Assembly (NCBI GenBank): GCA_016787805.1
Contig: JAEUTY010000012.1
Span: 62,001-126,000 of the forward strand
Source: Flavobacterium sp.
Lineage (GTDB): Bacteria > Bacteroidota > Bacteroidia > Flavobacteriales > Flavobacteriaceae
Reading direction: 5' to 3'
DNA length: 64,000 bases
The position numbers were made by a program, and so were the translations under genes. Below, piece after piece: positions 14,847 to 25,398 of the stretch. Position 1 is the first letter of the stretch. Each line of letters starts with the position of its first letter. A model generated the notes under the pieces. The model saw only the letters and a program-made list of their open reading frames with translations. It did not search any database and had not been told where the DNA came from.

Positions 14847-16313
14847 TTAAATCTTCTTACGCATACGAGCTACAGGAATATCCAACTGTTCGCGGTATTT
14901 GGCAATGGTTCTTCGGGCAATAGGATAGCCTTTTTCTTTTAAGATTTCGGCCAATTGATCGTCGGGAAGTGGTTTGCTCTTATCTTCGTCTTCGATGACG
15001 TTTTGCAATATTTTTTTAATTTCCAAAGTAGAAACATCTTCGCCTTGGTCGTTTTTCATCGCTTCCGAGAAGAACTCTTTGATGAGTTTGGTTCCGTAAG
15101 GCGTATCAACGTATTTACTGTTGGCCACACGCGAAACCGTAGAAATATCCAAACCAACCATATCGGCAATGTCTTTCAAAATCATGGGTTTCATGCTGGT
15201 TTCTTCACCGTCCAAAAAGTATTCTTGTTGAAAATGCATAATGGCATTCATCGTCACAAAAAGTGTTTCTTGACGTTGACGAATCGCGTCAATAAACCAT
15301 TTGGCCGAATCTAATTTTTGTTTGATGAATTGCACTGCGTCTTTTTGTGAACCCGATTTGTCGCGCGAATCTTTGTATGTCCGCAACATGTCTTGGTAAT
15401 CTTTAGAAACGTGCAATGTTGGTGCGTTTCTTCCGTTCAAAGTCAATTCCAATTCGCCATCCACAATTCGTATGGCAAAATCGGGAACAATATTTTCAGT
15501 AACGCGACTATTTCCGGCAAATGAACCACCAGGTTTTGGATTCAGTTTTTCAATTTCGTGGATGGTTTTCTTCAACTGATCTTGTGAAATGCCGTATTTC
15601 TGAAGTAATTTATCGTAGTGTTTTTTGGTAAACGCGTCAAATTGATTTTCGATGATATCAATGGCCAAATCAATCGATTCTGTTGGAGTTTTGTGTTTGA
15701 GTTGCAACAACAAACATTCTTGCAAATCGCGTGCTCCAACGCCAGAAGGTTCGAGTTCGTGCACCACATGCAAAATTTTCTCCACCGTTTTTTCATCAGT
15801 GTAAATACCTTGCGTAAAGGCCATATCATCAACGATATCTTGAATCGAACGACGCAAATAACCATCATCGTCAATACTTCCGACCAAAAACTCAGCAATA
15901 TCGCGTTGTTCATCGGTCAAAATAAATGTATTCAACTGGTTGATTAAATCTTGATGAAAACTCGTTTGCGCGGCATAAGGCGTTTCGCGTTCTTCATCAT
16001 CGTCAGAATAATTGTTGGATTGTAATTTGTAATCGGGCGTTTCGTCGTCGCTTAAATATTCGTCGATGTTGATGTCTTCGGCGTCAATGTTTTCGTTTCC
16101 ATCATAATCATCGTACTCATCATTGTTGTCAAATTCATCTTTTTCATACAGTTCTTCCTCTTCTTGTCCACCTTCCAACGCTGGATTTTCAACTAATTCT
16201 TCTTTCAAACGTTGTTCAAAAGCTTGCGTAGGCAATTGAATCAACTTCATCAACTGAATTTGTTGAGGAGATAATTTTTGTGAGAGTTTGAATTGTAGGT
16301 TGTGTTTTAACAT
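14847..16313 (-). CDS. rpoN: RNA polymerase sigma-54 factor
   Basis: 488 aa, full length. Region I is Gln/Leu-rich (LKHNLQFKLSQKLSPQQIQL), region II is a long acidic stretch (~50-110, many Asp/Glu/Asn), region III holds the core-binding domain, and the RpoN box ARRTIAKYR lies near residue 471 just before the end. It directs transcription from -24/-12 promoters together with AAA+ activators, none of which is in the window. It lies downstream of asnS in the same direction, with a period-7 hairpin between them. Confidence 0.96.
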   Translation of the reverse strand: MLKHNLQFKLSQKLSPQQIQLMKLIQLPTQAFEQRLKEELVENPALEGGQEEEELYEKDEFDNNDEYDDYDGNENIDAEDINIDEYLSDDETPDYKLQSNNYSDDDEERETPYAAQTSFHQDLINQLNTFILTDEQRDIAEFLVGSIDDDGYLRRSIQDIVDDMAFTQGIYTDEKTVEKILHVVHELEPSGVGARDLQECLLLQLKHKTPTESIDLAIDIIENQFDAFTKKHYDKLLQKYGISQDQLKKTIHEIEKLNPKPGGSFAGNSRVTENIVPDFAIRIVDGELELTLNGRNAPTLHVSKDYQDMLRTYKDSRDKSGSQKDAVQFIKQKLDSAKWFIDAIRQRQETLFVTMNAIMHFQQEYFLDGEETSMKPMILKDIADMVGLDISTVSRVANSKYVDTPYGTKLIKEFFSEAMKNDQGEDVSTLEIKKILQNVIEDEDKSKPLPDDQLAEILKEKGYPIARRTIAKYREQLDIPVARMRKKI

Positions 16314-16332
16314 TATTTGTTGTGTGTTATAG

Positions 16333-16384
16333 GTTGTAAGTTGTAAGTTTTGGGATTATTGACCCTATAACTTACAACTTACAA
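16333..16384. repeat. Hairpin made of a heptamer-like repeat between asnS and rpoN
   Basis: TTGTAAGTTGTAAGTT (16333-16348) is exactly complementary to 16369-16384. Each arm is itself a repeat of GTTGTAA with period 7. It starts 5 nt after the asnS stop and could act as a terminator or mRNA 3'-end structure. Confidence 0.85.
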
Positions 16385-16388
16385 CTTT

Positions 16389-17822
16389 TTAGAATTCTGC
16401 ATTTTGTGGCGTTCTCGGAAACGGGATTACGTCTCTAATGTTGGTCATTCCCGTTACGAAAAGTACCAAACGTTCAAATCCTAATCCGAAGCCCGAGTGA
16501 ACAGCGCTTCCGAATCGGCGTGTATCCAAATACCACCATAATTCTTCTTCGTCGATGCCCAAGACTTTCATTTTTTCAACTAACACATCGTAGCGTTCTT
16601 CTCTTTGCGAACCACCTACGATTTCACCAATACCTGGGAATAAAATATCCATCGCACGAACGGTTTTTCCGTCTTCGTTCAAACGCATGTAAAATGCTTT
16701 GATATTGGCCGGATAATCAAACAAAATCACCGGACATTTGAAGTGTTTTTCCACTAAATAACGTTCGTGTTCACTTTGTAAATCGGCGCCCCATTCATCG
16801 ATGATGTAACTGAATTTTTTCTTTTTATTTGGAGTTGATTCTCTTAAAATATCAATCGCCTCCGTATACGAAACGCGTTTGAAATTGTTTTCCAAAACGA
16901 AATTCAATTTTTCTAACAACGTCATTTCGCTGCGTTCGGTTTGTGGTTTTGATTTTTCTTCGTCTAACAAACGAGTTTCTAAAAATTTCAAGTCTTCCGG
17001 ACATTTGTCCATCGTATATTTAATCACAAATTGGATAAAATCTTCAGCCAAATCCATGTTGTCGTTCAAATCATTGAAGGCCACTTCAGGCTCAATCATC
17101 CAAAATTCGGCTAAGTGACGCGAAGTATTTGAGTTTTCGGCTCTAAATGTGGGTCCGAAGGTATACACTTGTCCTAACGCCATAGCATAAGTTTCGGCTT
17201 CCAATTGACCTGAAACCGTTAGGTTCGTGTGCTTTCCAAAAAAGTCTTCTTTGTAATTGATGTTTCCGTCTTCAGTACGTGGTGGATTGTCCAAAGGCAA
17301 TGAAGTTACTTGGAACATTTCGCCAGCGCCTTCTGCATCAGCACCAGTAATTACTGGCGTATTCACATACACAAATCCTCTTTCTTGAAAATACGTATGA
17401 ACCGCATGAGCCAAAACAGAGCGAACACGCATAATCGCTCCAAACGCATTGGTGCGCACGCGTAAATGCGCATTTTCACGTAAAAATTCTAACGAGTGTT
17501 TTTTAGGTTGCATTGGGAATTTCTCTGCATCAGAATCACCTAAGATTTCCAATTTTGAAGCTTGTACTTCGTATTTTTGTCCAGCGCCTTGGCTTTCTAC
17601 CAAAGCACCAGTTACCGAAATGGCAGCTCCAGTTGTAATGCGTTTTAGTGTTTCTTCAGGTGTGTTTTCAAAATCAACCACACACTGGATATTATTGATG
17701 GTCGAACCGTCGTTCAACGCGATAAATTGATTGTTTCTAAAAGTTCTAACCCAGCCTTTTACATTCACTTCTGCAATCGTCGTGGTGCTGTTTAATAAGT
17801 CTTTTACTTTTGTATGTTTCAT
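16389..17822 (-). CDS. asnS: Asparagine-tRNA ligase
   Basis: 477 aa from ATG 17822 ([20 protein letters not shown]); the frame extends 14 codons upstream, but that part is not family-like and would overlap the promoter. An N-terminal OB-fold anticodon-binding domain ([19 protein letters not shown]) is followed by a class II catalytic domain with motif 2 ([17 protein letters not shown]) and motif 3 ([16 protein letters not shown]). It charges tRNA-Asn in the cytoplasm. A -7-like TATATTTG lies 40-47 nt upstream on the minus strand (17862-17869). Confidence 0.96.
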   Translation of the reverse strand: MKHTKVKDLLNSTTTIAEVNVKGWVRTFRNNQFIALNDGSTINNIQCVVDFENTPEETLKRITTGAAISVTGALVESQGAGQKYEVQASKLEILGDSDAEKFPMQPKKHSLEFLRENAHLRVRTNAFGAIMRVRSVLAHAVHTYFQERGFVYVNTPVITGADAEGAGEMFQVTSLPLDNPPRTEDGNINYKEDFFGKHTNLTVSGQLEAETYAMALGQVYTFGPTFRAENSNTSRHLAEFWMIEPEVAFNDLNDNMDLAEDFIQFVIKYTMDKCPEDLKFLETRLLDEEKSKPQTERSEMTLLEKLNFVLENNFKRVSYTEAIDILRESTPNKKKKFSYIIDEWGADLQSEHERYLVEKHFKCPVILFDYPANIKAFYMRLNEDGKTVRAMDILFPGIGEIVGGSQREERYDVLVEKMKVLGIDEEELWWYLDTRRFGSAVHSGFGLGFERLVLFVTGMTNIRDVIPFPRTPQNAEF

Positions 17823-17884
17823 TATAAATATAATTTTTAATATTAGATATGAATCTAATTGCAAATATAAATTTTTCTACTGAT

Positions 17885-17963
17885 TTAGCCCAGATAGCAG
17901 TGGCATCCTTTTTCTTTTTGCTGTCAAAAAGGAAAAGATAGAACGGATAGCTGGATTAGCTTC
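17885..17963 (+). repeat. Dispersed hairpin element, copy A
   Basis: Frame TAGCCCAGATAGCAGTGGCA at the left and GAACGGATAGCTGGATTAGC at the right, enclosing an imperfect hairpin (CTTTTTCTTTTTG against CAAAAAGGAAAAG). It is related to copies at 36814, 47194 and (reverse) 45901-46009, and is the most divergent of the four. Confidence 0.65.
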
Positions 17964-17971
17964 AAAAAAAA

Positions 17972-20392
17972 TTAATTATTTTTCTTTTCTAATTCGTCCA
18001 ATTCTTCGTCAGTGTGTTCCAAAATATCAATAATTGGTTCGATGAATTCTTGTTCGTTCGCCAAGGCTTTGTTCAAGGTTAATACTAACGACGGAAGCAA
18101 TACCAAATTTGATAACATTCCAAAAAACAGCGTCAAAGCGACCAATCCACCCAACGCAATTGTGCCACCGAAACTTGACAACATGAATACTGAAAACCCA
18201 AAAAACAATACGATTGAGGTGTAAAACATGCTGATTCCGGCATCATCAAAGGTAGCGAAAACCGATTTTTTAATTTTCCATTCGTTGCGCGAAAGCTCCA
18301 AACGGTATTGCGCTAAAAATCGTAACGTGTCATCCACCGACATTCCGAAAGCAATACCAAAGACCAATATAGTTGAAGGTTTTAATGGAATTCCCAAAAA
18401 GCCCATCAATCCAGCCGTCATTAACAACGGAAGTAAATTTGGAATGATAGAAACCAAGACCATTTTGAACGAACGGAACATAATGGCAACTAAACCAGCC
18501 GTGATTAAAAAGGCAAAAAGTAATGATGAAAGCAAGTTGTCCAACAAGTATTTGGTTCCTTTTTGAAATACTGAAGCTTTTCCTGTAATGATTACTTCAT
18601 AGCGAGGCGATGGGAATATTTTGTTGATTTTGTTGCGAAGTTGTTCTTCAATGGCTTTCATTTTTTCACCATTTTCGTCTTTGATGAAAGTTGTGATTCG
18701 AGCGATGCTTCCGTCACTAGTGATGTAACTTTTTAACTGATTTTCTTTCGTGTTTTTTAGCGAATTTTTGATGTAAGGCAACAATGCAAATTCTTCATTT
18801 GAAGAAGGTAATGCATAAAAATCGGGATTGCCATTATAGTATGCTTGGTTGAAACTTTTGGCAATGGAAACGATTGAAATGGGTTTGGAAAGTTCTGGAA
18901 TATCCGTAATGGTTTCTTCTAAATCTTCCATTCGGCGCAAATTAGTCAACTTCATGGCGCCGTTTTTCTTTTTGGTGTCAATCATGATTTCCAACGGCAT
19001 AACTCCATCAAATTCCTTTTCAAAAAAGCGGATGTCTTCAAAAAAGTTGGTCTTTTTAGGCATGTCTTCAATCAAACTTCCCGAAATTTTCATTTCATAA
19101 ATTCCGATAATTCCGAAAATCAATAAAATAACTGCCGTGATGTAAACACCAACGCGATTGTATTTTACCGTGCGAACAATCCAATTCATAAACGACGTTA
19201 AATATTCGCGTTCCAAATGGCCTAAGTGACGTGGAATTGGTGGCGGAATGTAACTGAAAAAAGTTGGAATAATGAGCAAACACAGCAAATAAATCAAGAC
19301 AATATTAATGGAAGTTACTACGCCAAATTCAACTAACAACGTATTGTTGGTAGCGATAAAAGTGGCAAAACCAAAAGCCGTTGTCACATTGGTCATCAAT
19401 GTTGCTGTTCCGGTTTTGGTAATTACACGTTGTAATGATTTGGCTTTATTAGCGTGTTTTTGGTATTCTTGATGGTATTTATTGATAAAAAAGATGCAAT
19501 TCGGAATTCCAATTACAATGACCAAAGTAGGAACCAAAGCGGTAAGTACAGTAATTTCGTAACCCAACATAGCTAAAGTTCCGAACGACCACATTACGCC
19601 AATAATTACGATGACTAATGAGATTAATGTAGCACGAAACGACCGGAAGAAAAAGAAGAAAATTAACGACGTCACTAGTAACGCAGCGCCAATAAACAAA
19701 CCAATTTCGTCGATGATGGTTTTGGCGTTAAGCGTTCGAATGTATGGCATTCCCGATGTATGCAAGTCAATACCAGTTTCGTTTTCGAACTTTTCAATCT
19801 CAGGAATTAAATCGTTTAACACATATTCTTTTCGGGCAATAGTGTTGACTATTTTTTTGTCCAAATAAATGGCCGAACGAACAGCGCCTGATTTTTTGTT
19901 GAATAGTAAACCTTCGTAAAACGGCAATTTGGCAAACAAATCAGCCTTGATGGTTTTCAGATAGTTTTCGTCATTGACTTTACTTTTGTTGACAAACGGT
20001 TTTAATTCAAATGTTTGTAACGAATCGTTTTTGGAAAGCGATTGTAAATTATCGACCGAAATGACAAGCGAAACTTCTTTGTGTGATTTGATAGTATTCA
20101 TCAACTGGCTCCACGCTTGGTAAACTTTGGGTGTAAAAAGTTTTGGATCTTTGGTAGCGATAACAATCAAATTTCCTTCTTCACCAAAGTTTTTTAGGAA
20201 TTTATTGTAGTCAACATTTACTTTGTCGTCGGCAGGAATTAGGTTGGCTTCGGTATGTGTGAACTTAATATTTTTCCACTGAAATACCATGAAAATCGTT
20301 ATCAAAACGATTCCACTCAAAATTACAATTCTGTTTCTGAGAATAATTCTGGCAATCAATTCCCAAAAACCAATACCTAACATCTTTTTCAT
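17972..20392 (-). CDS. RND/MMPL-family transporter
   Basis: 806 aa with twelve predicted membrane helices in the RND arrangement: one helix near residue 20, a large periplasmic domain, a six-helix block (~225-400), a second periplasmic domain and a final six-helix block (~605-775). The repeated GIxNxIFF and GMSVDDTLRF segments are typical of MMPL/hopanoid-type exporters and SSD-containing permeases. It is shorter than tripartite drug pumps (~1040 aa), and no adaptor or outer-membrane gene is adjacent, so a lipid or other hydrophobic substrate is more likely. Its promoter should lie in the 166-nt divergent gap shared with the antiporter gene. Confidence 0.85.
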   Translation of the reverse strand: MKKMLGIGFWELIARIILRNRIVILSGIVLITIFMVFQWKNIKFTHTEANLIPADDKVNVDYNKFLKNFGEEGNLIVIATKDPKLFTPKVYQAWSQLMNTIKSHKEVSLVISVDNLQSLSKNDSLQTFELKPFVNKSKVNDENYLKTIKADLFAKLPFYEGLLFNKKSGAVRSAIYLDKKIVNTIARKEYVLNDLIPEIEKFENETGIDLHTSGMPYIRTLNAKTIIDEIGLFIGAALLVTSLIFFFFFRSFRATLISLVIVIIGVMWSFGTLAMLGYEITVLTALVPTLVIVIGIPNCIFFINKYHQEYQKHANKAKSLQRVITKTGTATLMTNVTTAFGFATFIATNNTLLVEFGVVTSINIVLIYLLCLLIIPTFFSYIPPPIPRHLGHLEREYLTSFMNWIVRTVKYNRVGVYITAVILLIFGIIGIYEMKISGSLIEDMPKKTNFFEDIRFFEKEFDGVMPLEIMIDTKKKNGAMKLTNLRRMEDLEETITDIPELSKPISIVSIAKSFNQAYYNGNPDFYALPSSNEEFALLPYIKNSLKNTKENQLKSYITSDGSIARITTFIKDENGEKMKAIEEQLRNKINKIFPSPRYEVIITGKASVFQKGTKYLLDNLLSSLLFAFLITAGLVAIMFRSFKMVLVSIIPNLLPLLMTAGLMGFLGIPLKPSTILVFGIAFGMSVDDTLRFLAQYRLELSRNEWKIKKSVFATFDDAGISMFYTSIVLFFGFSVFMLSSFGGTIALGGLVALTLFFGMLSNLVLLPSLVLTLNKALANEQEFIEPIIDILEHTDEELDELEKKNN

Positions 20393-20558
20393 ACAGACTT
20401 AAAACGGAGTGCAAAGGTAATCAAAACCTCTCAAAATCAAAGACTGCGAGTGTAAAAGTTTTTCTAAAAAAAGCATTGAAGATTTTATATTATTTTTACA
20501 TCAATTTGTGTCAAACATGCAGAACTTTTCTCATATTTGTACAGCCTTAAAATAGAGT

Positions 20559-22826
20559 ATGAAGAATCTAAAGAATGCTATTTTCTATATTGGAGTCACT
20601 GGTGGTTTCACCGCTTTAATGTATTGGATTGTTTCGAAAGGAAAAGCATTGGAAATAGGGCGAAACGTGATTTCACCAACGTCAAAAGATACTTTATTTA
20701 ATCAGTTTTTGGTATCACTTTACCACAATTTACAACATCCTTTAGCCATATTGTTGCTGCAAATTATTACGATAATTATTGTCGCACGTTTTTTTGGTTG
20801 GGTTTTCCGAAAAATTGGTCAGCCAACTGTAATTGGTGAAATTGTGGCAGGAATTTTCCTCGGCCCATCACTTGTTGGATTGTATTTTCCCGAATATTCA
20901 GCCTTATTGTTTCCAGTAGAATCGTTAGGGAATTTACAGTTTTTAAGTCAAATTGGTTTAATTCTTTTTATGTATGTAATCGGAATGGAATTGGATTTGA
21001 AAGTACTCAAAAACAAAGCCAACGAAGCCGTAGTGATTAGTCATGCAAGTATTGTAATTCCGTTTGCATTGGGAATTGGCTTATCGTATTTCGTATACCA
21101 CAAATTTGCTCCCGAAGGCGTTGAGTTTTTATCATTCAGTTTGTTTATGGGAATAGCGATGAGTATTACGGCATTTCCAGTTTTGGCTCGAATTGTACAA
21201 GAGCGTGGTATTCATAAAACCAAACTCGGAACCATTGTAATTACGTGCGCAGCCGCAGATGATATCACCGCTTGGTGTTTGCTGGCCGCGGTAATTGCTA
21301 TTGTAAAAGCAGGAACTTTCGCGAGTGCTTTGTACATCATTTTACTTGCTGCGTTGTATGTAGTAGTAATGTTGTTTTTGGTAAAACCATTCTTAAAAAA
21401 AATTGGCGATTTGTATTCCAACCGTGACAGTTTGAGCAAGCCAGTTGTTGCAATTTTTTTATTGACACTTATCATTTCTTCATATTTAACCGAAATCATT
21501 GGTATTCACGCGTTATTTGGTGCTTTCATGACGGGAGCGATTATGCCAGATAATACCAAATTCAGAAATATTTTTATCGAAAAAGTAGAAGATGTTTCGG
21601 TGATTTTGTTGTTGCCTTTGTTCTTCGTTTTTACAGGTTTGCGAACCGAAATAGGGTTGATCAACGACAGTTATTTGTGGCAAGTTACAGGTTTGATTGT
21701 TTTGGTAGCCGTAGTCGGTAAATTCTTCGGAAGTGCTTTGGCTGCTCGATTTGTGGGTCAGAATTGGCGCGATAGTTTAACCATTGGCGCTTTGATGAAT
21801 ACGCGCGGTTTGATGGAATTGGTAGTGTTGAATATTGGTTATGAATTGGGTGTTCTTTCGCCTCAAATATTTACCATGATGGTGATTATGGCTTTGGTAA
21901 CAACGGTGATGACTGGACCAGCGCTCGATTTAATCAACATTATTTTCAAATCGAAAGACGTTTTGATTCCCAAAGACATTCTGAATAGTAAGTTCAAAAT
22001 TTTAATTTCGTTTGGAAATCAGGAAAAAGGAAAGTCTTTGTTGCGATTGGCCAATAGCTTTGTCAAAAATCAAAAGGAAAATACCAATGTGACCGCTTTG
22101 CATTTGTCGTTGAGTGACGAAATGCATGCCTACAATTTGGAAGAATACGAGAAAGAAATTTTTGAACCCATAATCGAAGAATCGAAATATTTGCAACAAG
22201 AAATTGACACCATTTTTAAAGCCACTGTAGATATCGAAAATGACATTGTAGATATTGCTTCTCGAGGCGATTACGACTTGGTTTTGGTTGGTTTTGGGAA
22301 ATCAATTTTTGAAGGTTCTTTGTTAGGAAAAGTACTCGGATTTACCACTCGAATCATCAACCCAGATCGATTATTGGATAAGTTTACGGGGAAAGAAGGA
22401 TTGTTTCAAAATTCTCCTTTTGATGATCGTACGCGTCAAATTATCACCAGAAGTAAAAATCCACTCGGAATTTTAATTGATAAAGATTTGAATCAAGTCA
22501 ACGATGTATTTGTGCCAATTTATAATTCGGATGATATTTTTCTGATTGAATATGCGCAGAAGTTAATCCACAATAACAACTCAAAAATTACCTTAATTGA
22601 CGTTAATAATCAATTAAAAAGCAATTTTGTTCTCGAAAAATCAATGGATGGTTTAATCGAAAATTATCCTGAAAACGCGTTTGTTATTTCTGAAAAGGAA
22701 ATGAATGCAGGATTTTTAATCAACCAAGATTTAATGATGATAAGTCTTGAAAGCTGGAAAAACTTAGTGGATACGCAAACCATTTGGTTGAGTAATGTTC
22801 CTTCAACATTGATTATAAAATCGTAG
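20559..22826 (+). CDS. CPA2-family cation:proton antiporter with cytoplasmic UspA-like tail
   Basis: 755 aa. After one N-terminal helix, residues ~60-440 carry about twelve membrane helices of the Na+/H+ exchanger fold (PTVIGEIVAGIFLGPSLVG, AAADDITAWCLLA with the paired Asp, GALMNTRGLMELVVLNIG). Residues ~475-755 are a soluble region resembling two universal-stress-protein-like domains (ILISFGNQEKGKSLLRLA; DYDLVLVGFGKSIFEGSLLG). It exchanges K+ or Na+ for protons across the inner membrane, probably gated by the tail. The stop lies directly next to the convergent DUF5686 gene with no spacer. Confidence 0.9.
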   Translation: MKNLKNAIFYIGVTGGFTALMYWIVSKGKALEIGRNVISPTSKDTLFNQFLVSLYHNLQHPLAILLLQIITIIIVARFFGWVFRKIGQPTVIGEIVAGIFLGPSLVGLYFPEYSALLFPVESLGNLQFLSQIGLILFMYVIGMELDLKVLKNKANEAVVISHASIVIPFALGIGLSYFVYHKFAPEGVEFLSFSLFMGIAMSITAFPVLARIVQERGIHKTKLGTIVITCAAADDITAWCLLAAVIAIVKAGTFASALYIILLAALYVVVMLFLVKPFLKKIGDLYSNRDSLSKPVVAIFLLTLIISSYLTEIIGIHALFGAFMTGAIMPDNTKFRNIFIEKVEDVSVILLLPLFFVFTGLRTEIGLINDSYLWQVTGLIVLVAVVGKFFGSALAARFVGQNWRDSLTIGALMNTRGLMELVVLNIGYELGVLSPQIFTMMVIMALVTTVMTGPALDLINIIFKSKDVLIPKDILNSKFKILISFGNQEKGKSLLRLANSFVKNQKENTNVTALHLSLSDEMHAYNLEEYEKEIFEPIIEESKYLQQEIDTIFKATVDIENDIVDIASRGDYDLVLVGFGKSIFEGSLLGKVLGFTTRIINPDRLLDKFTGKEGLFQNSPFDDRTRQIITRSKNPLGILIDKDLNQVNDVFVPIYNSDDIFLIEYAQKLIHNNNSKITLIDVNNQLKSNFVLEKSMDGLIENYPENAFVISEKEMNAGFLINQDLMMISLESWKNLVDTQTIWLSNVPSTLIIKS

Positions 22827-25310
22827 TTAAAACCCTAAATCCAAGTGGTACGAAATTTTTAATGAAAGATTGTCTTCAAATTTAGCTAAGGCATTCGGGC
22901 CGTATCGCATAAAGAAATTCGCGCCCAAACCTTTGAAAATTTTATTCATTTCAATTCCGCTTTCCACAAAACCTTTTTCCAGTGTTTTAAAAGCAAATTG
23001 TTGGTGTTGTTCAGGATGCTTCAAAGTACCAAAGGCAGTTCGCGTTACAATTGAAATTTCTGGATTTATTTTGTAAGCTAATTTCAAACGGTTGAAAGTA
23101 TGACGTCCTTGCAACATCACATAATTATTCGAAAAGAATTCGTTGTAATACATGGTTTCAAAGCTGTTTTTTCCAGCAAATGTCAAACGCTTTAACAAGG
23201 TGTTTTTGTCCAAATTATTCGGCGCAATACTGTACAAATGCGTCAACGGAATATCGCCATTACTCAAACCAGTTTGAAAGATAAAAGCCGTTTTTTGACC
23301 TGATAAAAACGGAATTTCATGTTCAATTTTAAAATCGAATTTGGTAAAATCAAAATTACTATCTAACAAACCTGGAATGGATTTGGTGATTTGCAATGAA
23401 AATTTTGGGAAACGTTTTTCGATTTCCAACCGACCGATAGGTGTTTGCATATAACCGCTAAAAGGATTCCATTGAATGGCAAAAAGAGCTGTTGTAATTT
23501 TGTAATTGGTGTAAATTTCGTCGTTGGCAATGAAATTATAATCAAACAAAGGTTCGATTTCTGAACGTGTAATCGAAAAATAAGTGCTCGTTTTCGGAAT
23601 GTATTTACTTTCTAAAAAAGCCGAAAAAGTCTTGTTTTCATAAAAAGTAGAAACGTTTATGGGTCGCGGATCGTAAATTCGGAAGCGACGGTTTTGAGTG
23701 GCAAATTGTATTTGACCAATTTCACTTAAATCATCAAAATAACTTAAACTTACCCAAGTATTGGTTGGCTTGTCAAGTTGGTATGAAGGCGTAATTCCGT
23801 ATTTAAAGCCATTGTCTTTTAAACCGTAAGCTCCGTAAAAAGCCAATTTGTATTTTTCAGAAAGTTTAGTGTTAGTTACTGCACCAAATCCCAAACGGAA
23901 ACCTTCGTAATTGTTGTATTTTGCAATGCTTCTTAAATCAATGTCAATGATTTTAAACGGAATATAACCATTGATAATTTTCTTTCCAAAGAGCAGTCTT
24001 TTTTCAATTTTTTCGGCTTCCGACAAGCTGTCTAAAGCAATGTAAGTGTAGAGTTTTCTTTTGTCGAGCGAATCTTTACTAAATGTATTCCAGTATTTTT
24101 CATCAACTTGTAAGCTTTCCTTAGGAATATCAATTTTGATAAAAGGTTGATTGACAGTGGTTGATTGATTGATCTTGATGTCAAATGGTTTCGATTCGAT
24201 AAGCAAATAGGCTTGATCAGACGCGTCGCTTTGTTCCCTGAGTTTTGAAGTGGAATTGAATTTAATGGTTCCGCCCAATATTTTTAAATCTTCGGTATTA
24301 TTGCCTTTGATGACTTCAAATTTTCGTTTTTCAGGAAACCAAAGGTTGAACTCTTTCATGTAATTGAAAGTGTACGTTGCGTTAATATTGACGGTTCCGT
24401 AAATTTTATAAAATGCTTTTGCAACGCCATACGTTTCGGCATCAATATAAATTAAACCACGTAAACTGCTAGATTTTAAGTTTTTAGGTTGAAAATAAAC
24501 GCGATAGACATTCCGGTTTTGAATTTTCAATGTGTCCATCAATTTGTAGTTATAAAAACGGCGTCCTAATGTTGAAATCGGATTCATAACTGGAATTTCA
24601 ATGATTTCAAACGGATTTTCATAAATCGAATACGAGACCAATTTCAAACCCAAATACTCATATACAGGTTGTTTGAAACCAGCCATTCGTGTAGCAATAA
24701 TAGTTTCTTTTGTGCCTTTTTGATTGTGTTGAATTAGATTGACTTTTTCAGCTTGGTAGATGTGTTGTTTTTCAGTGAATTTTTTAAAACGATAATTCGA
24801 TGAGTCGAGTTTGATTCGTTTGACACCAAAAATATTGCGTTTTACAATGGTGTCAATTTTACTGCTAATTTGTTCAGGATGTGCTGAAACTAATACTTTT
24901 TCGTAGTTTTTGTATTCGAACGATTCTAATGCTTTTTCAGGATTATTAACGTTCTTTTTTTCAATCATGGTTTTCACCAAATTATTAACGGTTTGCTCGG
25001 AGTGAATTTGAACTTCCTTTTGTGAATTGTCTGAAATCATTTTGACCATCATAAAAGTGGCATTTTCACTCACATAGTAATTGTTGTCAAAATAGCCTTT
25101 GTATTTAAAAACAATTGGTTTTTTTTCGTTGGTAATGGTGATGCTAAAACGACCTTCCCAGTCGGCGGTGAGTGTTTTTCCGTTGTGCGTTATTTTGGCA
25201 AATGCAATCGGAATAGTGTTGTCGTAATCAATAACTTGACCTTGTAACTTTTTTTGGGCAATAGCAAAATGTGTGATTAGAATAAGGCAAAAAGTCCAAA
25301 AATATTTCAT
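22827..25310 (-). CDS. DUF5686 / carboxypeptidase-regulatory-like outer-membrane protein
   Basis: 827 aa with a signal peptide (ending HFAIAQ), an N-terminal carboxypeptidase-like beta-sandwich (KLQGQVIDYDNTIPIAFAKI) and a long C-terminal beta-barrel-like part ending in an aromatic residue (SYHLDLGF), as in the DUF5686 family. The family is widespread in Bacteroidota, probably embedded in the outer membrane, and its substrate is unknown. Single gene; a terminator for the downstream minus-strand unit lies well away, and the promoter should be within the 89-nt gap to frr. Confidence 0.85.
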   Translation of the reverse strand: MKYFWTFCLILITHFAIAQKKLQGQVIDYDNTIPIAFAKITHNGKTLTADWEGRFSITITNEKKPIVFKYKGYFDNNYYVSENATFMMVKMISDNSQKEVQIHSEQTVNNLVKTMIEKKNVNNPEKALESFEYKNYEKVLVSAHPEQISSKIDTIVKRNIFGVKRIKLDSSNYRFKKFTEKQHIYQAEKVNLIQHNQKGTKETIIATRMAGFKQPVYEYLGLKLVSYSIYENPFEIIEIPVMNPISTLGRRFYNYKLMDTLKIQNRNVYRVYFQPKNLKSSSLRGLIYIDAETYGVAKAFYKIYGTVNINATYTFNYMKEFNLWFPEKRKFEVIKGNNTEDLKILGGTIKFNSTSKLREQSDASDQAYLLIESKPFDIKINQSTTVNQPFIKIDIPKESLQVDEKYWNTFSKDSLDKRKLYTYIALDSLSEAEKIEKRLLFGKKIINGYIPFKIIDIDLRSIAKYNNYEGFRLGFGAVTNTKLSEKYKLAFYGAYGLKDNGFKYGITPSYQLDKPTNTWVSLSYFDDLSEIGQIQFATQNRRFRIYDPRPINVSTFYENKTFSAFLESKYIPKTSTYFSITRSEIEPLFDYNFIANDEIYTNYKITTALFAIQWNPFSGYMQTPIGRLEIEKRFPKFSLQITKSIPGLLDSNFDFTKFDFKIEHEIPFLSGQKTAFIFQTGLSNGDIPLTHLYSIAPNNLDKNTLLKRLTFAGKNSFETMYYNEFFSNNYVMLQGRHTFNRLKLAYKINPEISIVTRTAFGTLKHPEQHQQFAFKTLEKGFVESGIEMNKIFKGLGANFFMRYGPNALAKFEDNLSLKISYHLDLGF

Positions 25311-25346
25311 ACGTTTTTGATGATAGCTTCACAAAAATAACGATAA

Positions 25347-25376
25347 AAAAATCCAAACATTGTGGTGTTTGGATTA
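25347..25376 (-). terminator. Intrinsic terminator of pyrH-frr
   Basis: On the minus strand AATCCAAACA and TGTTTGGATT form a stem followed by a T-run, about 25 nt after the frr stop. Confidence 0.8.
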
Positions 25377-25398
25377 GTTATTATGAGTGTTATTAACA

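Noticed and set aside
15572-15947. ORFs of about 110 aa opposite rpoN
   Set aside because: They are antisense shadows of the sigma-54 gene.
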